Assembly (NCBI GenBank): GCA_021845705.1
Contig: JAJZVJ010000220.1
Span: forward strand, 1 to 5,158
DNA length: 5,158 bases
Source of the DNA: a bacterium
GTDB lineage: Bacteria; Elusimicrobiota; Elusimicrobia; Elusimicrobiales; UBA9959
Direction of reading: 5' to 3'
Position numbers and translations under genes: made by a program. Shown one piece after another: positions 1 to 5,158 of this stretch (within the stretch, counting starts at the first letter, position 1; every line of letters starts with the position of its first letter). The notes beneath the pieces were generated by a model. It was not told where the DNA came from. It made no database searches and was given only the letters and a program-made list of their open reading frames with translations.

Positions 1-2
1 TC

Positions 3-974
3 CGATCTCGCACCATCTGGTACACCCCGGAGGCTATTGGTCTGGTCATGAAATATATGATGCTGTCGCTGATGGGTATTATTGCCATGATAGTCGTGGC
101 TGTCGGTTTCCTGAAACTCGCCGGGGCTATGAGCACCATGGCTAAAGTGCAGCAGAACCACCAGATAACCATGGAACTCGGGAAGAACGGCGCTCCCGGC
201 GGTATGGACGGCGGAGCGCCGGCTTTGGGCGCCCCCGGAGTTCCGGCGCGGGCTTCCGGCGGCGGCGAGGTTCCCTCCGAGGGGGACGGGAAAGTGGTTT
301 TTAATGTGCGCCGCGAACAGGTGCATTTCCTTGTGGATCTGATGGTCAGCGAAGACCCCGCGAATGTCGCGCTGGTGGCCGGGCACCTGCCGCAGGAAGT
401 GCGCGGCGAGTTCCTGAAAAAACTTCCGTCCGCCTTCGCCTCCGAGGTCGTAGCTAATATGGCGAAAATACGTTTTGTGGAGCCTGAAATAATAATTACG
501 CTTAAGGACGAGCTTGAAAGGCGCCTGAGCGGGGCGGTGGGCGGCCTGGACGGGGCGCTGAGCGCTATCGAGAGCGTGAACCTGCGCGCCAAAAAGGGAA
601 TGCTTGCGGAACTGGCGAAGACACATCCTGAACTGGCCGCCGAAGTCCGTAAAAGAATATTCCTGCCGGACGACCTCGCCCTGCTGGAGGAAAAGGATCT
701 TTCCCTGGTTGTCAGCGCGGTTAAAGTAGAGGAATGGTCGTCCGCGCTGTTCGGGCTGCCGGAAGCGGTAAGACAGAAAATAAGGGCCCAGATGGCGGAA
801 AAAACCTGGGCTATGATAGAGCAAAGCATAAGCTACGGAACTCCCTCGGCGGAAAAGATAGAGGAAGCCGTGGAACTTATAATGGCCAAAGCGGGCGTGA
901 TGATAAAAGAAGGCAGAATAGGAAACCCGCTGGCGGGCGCGCGGCTGCTGGCGAGCGAAGAGCCCGCGGTTTAG
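3..974 (+). CDS. fliG: Membrane-anchored FliG-like rotor protein, possibly the C-terminal part of a FliF-FliG fusion (5' partial)
   Basis: The reading frame is open to the left edge, so the gene probably starts outside the window. An ATG at 48 exists, but its only Shine-Dalgarno-like GGAGG (29-33) is 14 bases away, and the upstream codons (RSRTIWYTPEAIGLV) look coding. Numbering from that ATG, residues 4-27 form a hydrophobic transmembrane helix and 47-80 a Gly/Ala/Pro-rich linker. Residues about 88-165 resemble the FliG middle domain: E102-D-P-A stands in place of the EHPQ motif, and a Gly-Gly turn lies at 165-166. Residues about 200-292 resemble FliG_C, with I204-F-L-P in place of MFxF. FliG forms the cytoplasmic rotor ring that receives torque from MotA/MotB. 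The FliG N-terminal domain, which normally binds FliF, is absent. The helix plus tail resembles the second FliF membrane helix, so a covalent FliF-FliG fusion is likely but unproven. It is the first visible gene of the operon. The FliG assignment is fairly sure; the fusion is inference. Confidence 0.78.
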   Translation, partial: RSRTIWYTPEAIGLVMKYMMLSLMGIIAMIVVAVGFLKLAGAMSTMAKVQQNHQITMELGKNGAPGGMDGGAPALGAPGVPARASGGGEVPSEGDGKVVFNVRREQVHFLVDLMVSEDPANVALVAGHLPQEVRGEFLKKLPSAFASEVVANMAKIRFVEPEIIITLKDELERRLSGAVGGLDGALSAIESVNLRAKKGMLAELAKTHPELAAEVRKRIFLPDDLALLEEKDLSLVVSAVKVEEWSSALFGLPEAVRQKIRAQMAEKTWAMIEQSISYGTPSAEKIEEAVELIMAKAGVMIKEGRIGNPLAGARLLASEEPAV

Positions 975-984
975 GAGAGTATTT

Positions 985-2421
985 ATGAGAAACAACGAAG
1001 GCAAAAAAGATTCCGTTTTTTCCGGGATATTTCCCTCCAACGAACCCGCGCCTCCGCCCGCTCCCGCGCCGGCGGCGCCTAAACCCGCCGTTTCGGAGGA
1101 ACAGGTCGCCGCGCTTAACAGGAAAATAGAACTTATGGAGCGCAATATAGTGGGGCAGATAGAGAAAAAACTTACGGAGCAGGTCTCTTCCATCCCCGCG
1201 GCGCCCCAGGCGCAGCCGGACCCGGCGGTGCTCCTGAAAATGGCTGAAATGGAGGGCCGCCTGAAAGAATTCCAGGAAAAATTCCTGCTTGGCGCGGCGC
1301 AGATCAAGAATATAGAAGAGTCGAAAATAAGCGCCCGCCGCGAAATAGAGGAACTGCTTAAGGTGGTGCGCGAGCAGCATAAGTATTCCGAACTGGACCG
1401 GCAGATGCACGACCAGCTTGAAAAAGCCTGGTCGCGCGTTGAGGAAATGGAGAAGCGGATGATGGAGGTTTACTCCGCCGCGGCTAAAAAGCCTCCGGAA
1501 CCCGTTGCCCCCGCGGTTTCTACGGAAGAAATAGCCGCCGCCGTGGTGAAGGCCGTGGATGCCGGGCTTAAAGAGCGTCTGGCCCCGCTGGAAGCCGCGT
1601 TAAAATACGCCGCCGCTAAGATAGAAGCCGCCCCGGCGGCCGCGCGCGGGGTGGAGGGACGCGTGGCGGAGCTTTCCAAGGCTATAGACGCACGGCTGGC
1701 CGGGCTTGCCCCGGAAATAAAGCAGCTGCAGATTGAGTCGTTCGCCGGCAAGGAGCGGGTGGAGGACATCCTGATTGAAGTCAAAAAAGACGTGGTTTCC
1801 TCCGTCAGGGAGTCTTTCGCCGACGGGAGCGGCGCGTTCCTGCGGCATGTCGACGCCGCCGCCGTTGACGGGCGCGAGCGGCTTGATTCGCTGGCAAGAC
1901 TGCTTGTCTCCCATATTGATGAACTTGCCGCGCGGGAACGGGATAATACGCTGAAAATAGACGCGTTTGAAACCCGGCTTCAACTGGAAAATGAGAAGGT
2001 GCTTTCCGCGGTTTCAAACATGCGCTATGGGCTGGGGAAGTCTTTGGAGGCGCATATCGATGCGGTCGCGGCAAAGGCCGCGGCGGAAAATGTCCGGCAG
2101 CTTGAAAAAATTAAGGAGACATACGGCCTGTCGGCTTCTTACGCCCCGGCTATCGCCGCTGTGGCCGGCAATATCTCTTCTATCGAGGAGCGGCTTAACG
2201 GCGTCATGGCCGGGTTGAAAGTCTTTGTTAAGGCTTTGGAACCGGTAGATCTGGAGGCTCTGTTAGGCGTTTCCGGGGCGCTAATACGCAGAAGTTACGA
2301 CTCCGCGGCTGAGCTTGCCGCCGGGCTGGAGAAGGAAAGGGTCCTGCTTGCCAGGACCAGGGGGGAAATAGAGGCAAGCCTGAAAAGTCTGGCTCTTAAG
2401 CCCGGAGGGGAGGCAAAATGA
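985..2421 (+). CDS. Ala-rich cytoplasmic coiled-coil protein of unknown function, rotor/stator operon
   Basis: I do not recognise a named family. The 478-residue protein has no signal peptide or membrane segment, so it is probably cytoplasmic. Residues 1-16 are a short charged-then-hydrophobic head containing DSVFSGIFP (9-17), followed by a Pro/Ala linker (about 17-35). The rest is predicted helical, with heptad-like stretches at about 37-68, 83-166, 178-280, 295-380 and 397-470, broken by Pro-rich hinges near 69-80 and 168-178. The start is well supported: AGGAGAG (973-979) overlaps the stop codon of the FliG-like gene and lies 5 bases before the ATG. The last four bases overlap the next gene (ATGA), which suggests translational coupling. 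The next gene product shares the N-terminal layout, so the two may be distant paralogues or may bind the same partner. A scaffold or linker role for the neighbouring rotor and stator is inference from position only. Confidence 0.85.
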   Translation: MRNNEGKKDSVFSGIFPSNEPAPPPAPAPAAPKPAVSEEQVAALNRKIELMERNIVGQIEKKLTEQVSSIPAAPQAQPDPAVLLKMAEMEGRLKEFQEKFLLGAAQIKNIEESKISARREIEELLKVVREQHKYSELDRQMHDQLEKAWSRVEEMEKRMMEVYSAAAKKPPEPVAPAVSTEEIAAAVVKAVDAGLKERLAPLEAALKYAAAKIEAAPAAARGVEGRVAELSKAIDARLAGLAPEIKQLQIESFAGKERVEDILIEVKKDVVSSVRESFADGSGAFLRHVDAAAVDGRERLDSLARLLVSHIDELAARERDNTLKIDAFETRLQLENEKVLSAVSNMRYGLGKSLEAHIDAVAAKAAAENVRQLEKIKETYGLSASYAPAIAAVAGNISSIEERLNGVMAGLKVFVKALEPVDLEALLGVSGALIRRSYDSAAELAAGLEKERVLLARTRGEIEASLKSLALKPGGEAK

Positions 2422-3431
2422 CAGCCGGGGAGTCCCTATTCTCCTTTCTTAAGCCTCAGGGCATTCTTGACGAGGCGGCGTGCCGGGTACCTCCACCAGC
2501 TACCGCGTCTCCTCCGCCGCAAGGTGAAGATCTATCCGCGAGAGTGGCTGCGCTGGAGGGTGAAATTAAAAGAATGGGGGGGAGCGGGGCAGCGGGTGCG
2601 GCCGGGGCGCTTGAGGATAGAATTAAAAAACTTGAAAGCGATCGGGCTGCGGCCGCTTTCGGGGCGCTTGAGGCCAGAATTAAAAAACTGGAAAGGACCG
2701 GGGCGGCTCCTGCCGTGTCGGTTGAGGGGTTTGAACGTAAGCTGCAAGCCGCACAGTTCAGTGTTCTGGAACTTGAACAGGAAATGGCCGGGATAAAAAG
2801 GCAACTAGACGCAGTAAAGGCGGGCGGTCAGACAAGCCAGGCTGAAGCCCTCTCTACAGTTGTGCAACTCAAGGAAGCGCTGGGATTACAGCGCGGCAGA
2901 GTCGGTACTCTGGAAGAAATTGTGAGGCGCCTCGATCCGGGCGCACTGAACTCCTTAGCTATCAGCGTAAGCCTTTATGAGGGGCGGTTGAAAAGTCTTG
3001 AGACCGGTCTCGCCGATGAACTTAAGGAGCGGTTTACCCTCTTCGACACGGCTTTAAGGGATGCCGTCCGCAAAGCCGGTGCGGCCCAGGAAACGGCGAC
3101 AGGCAGCTTCCGGCGTATTGAAAAGATCGAGGAACGTACCGCGCGGCTCTCGTACCTGGAAGACAGGCTTAACAGCAACGAAGATAAACTGCGGATGGTT
3201 TATGAGCTGGAGGCCTTCTCCCAGTCTTTGAAGGCGAGCGTGGAGGGGATGGGAAAGAGTTTTAACGCGGCTATGCGCGGAGCCGCGGTAATTTCCGCGG
3301 AACATGAAAAAATAGCTTCCGATTTTGAATCGCTCTCCAGGCAGGTTAAACACCTGGAAGCGCTGTTCAATCAATTCAGGACGGAGTTGGCTTTTTTAAT
3401 GCCTAAAAAACAGGAAAATCCCGGCGGATAA
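2418..3431 (+). CDS. Second coiled-coil protein with N-terminal ESLFSFLKP motif and 19-residue repeats, unknown function
   Basis: This 337-residue protein has no recognised family, no signal peptide and no membrane helix. Its ATG overlaps the preceding TGA as ATGA, and a purine-rich GGAGGGGAGG (2404-2413) gives a strong ribosome binding site just upstream. Residues 5-13 (ESLFSFLKP) echo DSVFSGIFP of the preceding protein. A Pro-rich linker follows (about 24-35), then three tandem 19-residue repeats (44-100) built on an ALExxIK(K/R)(L/M) core. Long helical, coiled-coil-like stretches follow to about residue 325: 101-135, 141-172, 183-220, 230-275 and 292-325. The tail is short and polar. The motB-like gene starts 14 bases downstream. 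The layout suggests a cytoplasmic elongated or oligomeric partner of the same machine, but nothing in the sequence names its function. Confidence 0.84.
   Translation: MTAGESLFSFLKPQGILDEAACRVPPPATASPPPQGEDLSARVAALEGEIKRMGGSGAAGAAGALEDRIKKLESDRAAAAFGALEARIKKLERTGAAPAVSVEGFERKLQAAQFSVLELEQEMAGIKRQLDAVKAGGQTSQAEALSTVVQLKEALGLQRGRVGTLEEIVRRLDPGALNSLAISVSLYEGRLKSLETGLADELKERFTLFDTALRDAVRKAGAAQETATGSFRRIEKIEERTARLSYLEDRLNSNEDKLRMVYELEAFSQSLKASVEGMGKSFNAAMRGAAVISAEHEKIASDFESLSRQVKHLEALFNQFRTELAFLMPKKQENPGG
2547..2717 (+). repeat. Three in-frame tandem 57-bp (19-codon) repeats inside the second coiled-coil gene
   Basis: Units start at 2547, 2604 and 2661. Each encodes 19 residues with an ALExxIK(K/R)(L/M) core followed by a small-residue Ala/Gly spacer. 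Units 2 and 3 are nearly identical over their first 37 bases (GGGGCGCTTGAGG onward), which points to a fairly recent duplication. Unit 1 is recognisable mainly at protein level. Nineteen residues is not a multiple of seven, so each unit probably makes a short helix with a flexible joint rather than one continuous coil. Confidence 0.75.
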
Positions 3432-3445
3432 GAAGGACTCCTTGT

Positions 3446-4138
3446 ATGTCAATCTATAAACAAAGACGGGACGAGGTCGAGAACCAGTTGAACAAGGGCG
3501 CGCTCTGGGCCGTCACCTACGGCGACCTGATGAGCTACCTGATGATATTCTTTCTGGTCCTGTTCTCCTTTTCCGTGGCCAGAACGGACAAGACGAAAAG
3601 CAGAAAATATGAGGAGTCCCTCGGCAATATACAGAAGGCTTTTGGCGGCCAGGCGGATTCCCGCGGGCTTGACCGCGCCAAGGCCCAGGAAAAAGAGTCT
3701 CAGGTGGAAACCAGCTTAAAAAGATCAATGCAGGTCGGCGAACTGGCCAACCTGGTGCAGGTACAGTCCAGCGAGCGCAAGGTTAAGCTGGTGCTCACGG
3801 AAGGGGTGCTTTTCGCCTCCGGCAGGGCAGATTTGAAGGAACACGCAAAAAAAGTGCTGGCGCCTATAGCCGCTGAGCTGAAGAAGCTCCCCAATGACGT
3901 CATAATAGAAGGACATACCGATAATGTGCCGATCAAAAAAGGTAAATACGCCTCCAATTGGGAGCTCTCCATGGCCCGCGCCTACAGCGTGCTCCAGTTC
4001 ATGCAGGAGCAGGGGATCTCCGCGAAGCACCTCGCGGGTATAGGCTACGGTGAAAACCGTCCGATAGGAGATAACTCTACGGTCGAAGGCCGCGCCAGGA
4101 ACCGCCGCATAGAGATCTCGCTGATGAAAACCGACTGA
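3446..4138 (+). CDS. motB: MotB-family stator protein with OmpA-like peptidoglycan-binding domain
   Basis: MotB pairs with MotA to form the ion-conducting stator that pushes on FliG and is tethered to the cell wall. The 230-residue protein is complete but shorter than typical MotB (roughly 250-310). Residues 1-20 are a charged cytoplasmic tail. Residues 21-43 are the single membrane helix (WAVTYGDLMS...), with Asp27 in the position of the essential ion-carrying aspartate (D32 in E. coli). An amphipathic stretch at about 50-68 (KSRKYEESLGNIQKAFGG) resembles the MotB plug. The OmpA_C/MotB_C domain covers about 115-226, with VLFASG at 121-126, GHTDNVPI at 156-163, NWELSMARA at 171-179 and NRRIEI at 219-224. 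Asp159 and Arg178 match the residues that hold the peptide stem in OmpA-like domains. AGAAGGA (3431-3437) lies 8 bases before the ATG. No motA is visible. A TolR- or Pal-like identity is less likely because the membrane helix and OmpA domain occur together. Whether the ion is H+ or Na+ cannot be told. Confidence 0.92.
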   Translation: MSIYKQRRDEVENQLNKGALWAVTYGDLMSYLMIFFLVLFSFSVARTDKTKSRKYEESLGNIQKAFGGQADSRGLDRAKAQEKESQVETSLKRSMQVGELANLVQVQSSERKVKLVLTEGVLFASGRADLKEHAKKVLAPIAAELKKLPNDVIIEGHTDNVPIKKGKYASNWELSMARAYSVLQFMQEQGISAKHLAGIGYGENRPIGDNSTVEGRARNRRIEISLMKTD

Positions 4139-4160
4139 CAGGGCCTTTAGTTCTGACCGG

Positions 4161-4198
4161 AAGGGCATGGCGGACATATTTCCGCTGTGCTCTTTTTT
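4161..4198 (+). terminator. Intrinsic (Rho-independent) terminator of the rotor/stator operon
   Basis: A 14-bp stem pairs 4161-4174 with 4181-4194, with three G-U pairs and a six-base loop (CATATT). The 3' arm runs into six T residues (4193-4198). It begins 22 bases after the motB stop codon. An additional perfect 8-bp outer inverted repeat (AGTTCTGA 4149-4156 with TCAGAACT 4203-4210) brackets it and could extend the structure. There is no T tract on the other strand, so it should act only on the operon. Confidence 0.78.
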
Positions 4199-4247
4199 CC
4201 GCTCAGAACTTGAAAATAAATTTAGTGGTTTTTGCGGCCTGTGGAAT

Positions 4248-4253
4248 TATAAT
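4248..4253 (+). promoter_or_regulatory. Candidate sigma70-type -10 box for the small four-cysteine gene
   Basis: A perfect TATAAT lies in an AT-rich stretch just after the operon terminator. At 17-bp spacing the -35 position (4225-4230, GTGGTT) matches the consensus poorly, so the promoter is only suggested. TTGAAA at 4210-4215 looks like a -35 box but is too far away. A start near 4260 would leave a leader of about 105-110 bases before the ATG at 4368. Confidence 0.4.
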
Positions 4254-4265
4254 ATTTGTTAATGT

Positions 4266-4336
4266 CTGCCAGATCGGCAGCCGAATGTTTGTGGCGCCTA
4301 AGCCGTTGATATGGCTGTGTGTTCTGCCGGCAGCGC
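4266..4336 (+). other. Leader with mutually exclusive CTGCC/GGCAG inverted repeats
   Basis: CTGCC (4266-4270) can pair with GGCAG (4276-4280) across a five-base loop. A second element, the palindrome CTGCCGGCAG, lies at 4324-4333. CGGCAG at 4275-4280 could instead pair with CTGCCG at 4324-4329, enclosing a small AGCC/GGCT hairpin (4301-4304 with 4313-4316). A run of seven T follows at 4337-4343. This resembles an attenuator or a protein-binding operator, but the stems are short and chance is possible. No known riboswitch is recognised. Confidence 0.25.
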
Positions 4337-4367
4337 TTTTTTTGTTTTTGGAGCCTGGCGACTACGT

Positions 4368-4607
4368 ATGAATAAGAAGAATACAGATTTTAAAGAATTA
4401 CGAAGCAGGCTTGTCATTGTCTGCTGCGGCTGTGACAAGATCCGTAACAATAAGGGAGAGTGGGTAGCGCGGGAAGACTTGCCCGCTCAAAATGCCGGAG
4501 TAATTTATTCACACGCACTGTGCCAGGATTGTATCCAGCGGCTGTATGGGAACGAACTCTGGTATAAACGATCCGGTAAAGGTTCAGCGGAAGCCGATAA
4601 TTGCTAG
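4368..4607 (+). CDS. Small stand-alone four-cysteine (zinc-ribbon-like) protein related to response-regulator/PAS protein tails
   Basis: The 79-residue product carries Cys19-x2-Cys22 followed by DKIRNNKGEW (23-32), then YSHALCQDC (47-55) with Cys52-x2-Cys55 and His49, then a short RLYGNELWY end. This order matches the short conserved tail (ICxxCKxIRDxxGxW ... FSHxICPxCxxxLYP) found at the C-terminus of many PAS-domain and response-regulator proteins, where the four cysteines probably bind a metal. Here the module stands alone, with an 18-residue polar leader and no receiver, PAS or kinase domain. I chose the ATG at 4368 because homology-like sequence starts soon after it. An in-frame ATG at 4311 would add 19 residues unlike the family. 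The ribosome binding site is weak (GGAG at 4350-4353, 14 bases away). The opening codons are more AT-rich than the neighbours, so transfer or decay from a larger regulator is possible. A signalling accessory role is inference. Confidence 0.65.
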   Translation: MNKKNTDFKELRSRLVIVCCGCDKIRNNKGEWVAREDLPAQNAGVIYSHALCQDCIQRLYGNELWYKRSGKGSAEADNC

Positions 4608-4687
4608 ATCGCTTTCTTTTCCTCTTGTTCCTCCGAAGGTATTTAGAGAGGCCGTGGTTTTAGCGCCGCTGCGGTCGGGTTGTTTAG

Positions 4688-5158
4688 CTAGAACCTGCTC
4701 CAGAGTTTCTTCGCGAGTTCGCGGGCTTTAGCGGACACTTCTTCTTCGTCTATATCCAGTTTCAGTTTCTTCCCTTCCATCAGCACGCGCCCGGCGGCTA
4801 TGGTGGTGTCCACAGAGGCCTGGCTGACGCCGAAGATCAGGTGCCCGTAGAAATTAGAGGCGTCCATCGGCGTCGGGGGGAGATAGTCTATTATGGCCAG
4901 GTCGGCCGCGAAGCCCTCTTTAAGTTCGCCCAGGCCCTTGAAGGTCCTGTTGGCTATCTTCGCGTTGCTCACCAGCAGCGTCTGCGCGGCTTCCATAAAG
5001 CCCTGCGACGGGTCGCGCTTTAAATGCTGCAGCCAGAGGGCCGCGCGCACTTCCTCCATCATATCCACCGTCATAGCGTCCGTGCCCAGCCCCACCAGGA
5101 TCCCTTTAGCGGCCATGCCGGTGATATCCGCTATCCCCACGGCGTTATTAGCGTTGGA
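4688..5158 (-). CDS. ssnA: SsnA-type amidohydrolase, C-terminal part (5' partial)
   Basis: The frame is open to the right edge and ends with TAG at 4688, giving 156 visible residues. It begins SNANNAVGIADI, matching the NPxSNxxNAVG segment of SsnA-like aminohydrolases. A GTG at 5138-5140 lies inside this conserved segment and is not the start. VGLGTDAMTVDM (visible residues 22-33) contains Asp27, the conserved metal-site aspartate of the amidohydrolase (TIM-barrel) superfamily. GFAADLAIIDYLPPTP (82-97) and GHLIFG (105-110) belong to the C-terminal beta-sandwich and are typical of SsnA, as is the DEEEVSAKARELAKKLW end. SsnA proteins are cytoplasmic, metal-dependent hydrolases presumed to act on C-N bonds of ring compounds such as purines or related heterocycles, and the substrate is not settled. 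The metal-binding His residues would lie upstream, outside the window. The gene is convergent with the small four-cysteine gene and functionally unrelated to the motor operon as far as can be seen. Confidence 0.82.
   Translation of the reverse strand, partial: SNANNAVGIADITGMAAKGILVGLGTDAMTVDMMEEVRAALWLQHLKRDPSQGFMEAAQTLLVSNAKIANRTFKGLGELKEGFAADLAIIDYLPPTPMDASNFYGHLIFGVSQASVDTTIAAGRVLMEGKKLKLDIDEEEVSAKARELAKKLWSRF

Noticed and set aside
48..50. ATG at 48 as the true start of the FliG-like gene
   Set aside because: It cannot be excluded, but the frame is open to the left edge with plausible FliF-like residues before the membrane helix, and the nearest GGAGG is 14 bases away. The gene is therefore listed as partial.
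877..1410. Long minus-strand open frame opposite the first coiled-coil gene
   Set aside because: It is antisense to a well-supported gene with a good ribosome binding site. Its product is low-complexity (Arg/Phe-rich) and resembles no family; this is typical of antisense frames in GC-rich coding DNA.
3725..4177. Minus-strand 150-codon open frame opposite motB
   Set aside because: It mirrors the MotB peptidoglycan-binding region, whose protein motifs are unmistakable on the plus strand. The antisense product has no recognisable domain.
4311..4367. Upstream in-frame ATG extending the small cysteine-rich gene by 19 residues
   Set aside because: There is no ribosome binding site before it, the added residues do not look like the family, and it overlaps the inverted-repeat leader.
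4650..4676. GGCCG/CGGTC hairpin between the convergent genes as a terminator
   Set aside because: The stem is only five pairs including one G-U, the loop is long and no proper T tract follows on either strand.
4546..4731. Plus-strand 61-codon open frame overlapping the end of the small gene and of ssnA
   Set aside because: It has no ribosome binding site or recognisable domain and overlaps two better-supported genes.

Overview
The window reads as a GC-rich bacterial genome segment. It has tightly packed genes, Ala-rich proteins, and many ATA isoleucine and AGA/AGG arginine codons despite the high GC. A MotB with a peptidoglycan-binding domain implies a cell wall and an energised inner membrane. 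An uncultured lineage such as Elusimicrobiota or a deltaproteobacteria-like group would fit, but this placement is an impression from codon use and gene style, not a demonstrated assignment.

Positions 1-4138 (+ strand) hold one compact operon of four genes with gaps of 10, -4 and 14 bases, closed by a strong intrinsic terminator at about 4161-4198. Gene 1 is open at the left edge. It joins a transmembrane helix, a Gly/Pro/Ala linker and the middle and C-terminal domains of the flagellar rotor protein FliG, with no FliG N-terminal (FliF-binding) domain visible. It may be a FliF-FliG fusion. Genes 2 and 3 encode unrecognised, soluble, largely coiled-coil proteins of 478 and 337 residues that share a nine-residue N-terminal motif followed by a Pro-rich linker. 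Gene 4 is a MotB-type stator subunit with the proton-channel aspartate, a plug-like segment and an OmpA-like peptidoglycan-binding domain. No flagellar filament, rod, hook or export gene is visible here.

Taken together, the operon looks like a rotor/stator module with two dedicated coiled-coil partners. It could be a divergent flagellar motor or a repurposed ion-driven machine, for example for gliding, envelope transport or polarity. The FliG-like part has lost most of the charged residues that canonical FliG uses to touch the stator, and this is the main reason to suspect something other than a standard flagellum.

Positions 4199-4367 are non-coding. They contain a perfect -10 hexamer and two CTGCC/GGCAG inverted repeats upstream of a small, more AT-rich gene (4368-4607). 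That gene encodes a stand-alone version of the four-cysteine tail often found on PAS-domain and response-regulator proteins. On the minus strand, 4688-5158 is the C-terminal part of an SsnA-type amidohydrolase running off the right edge and convergent with the small gene. The 80 bases between them hold no convincing terminator.
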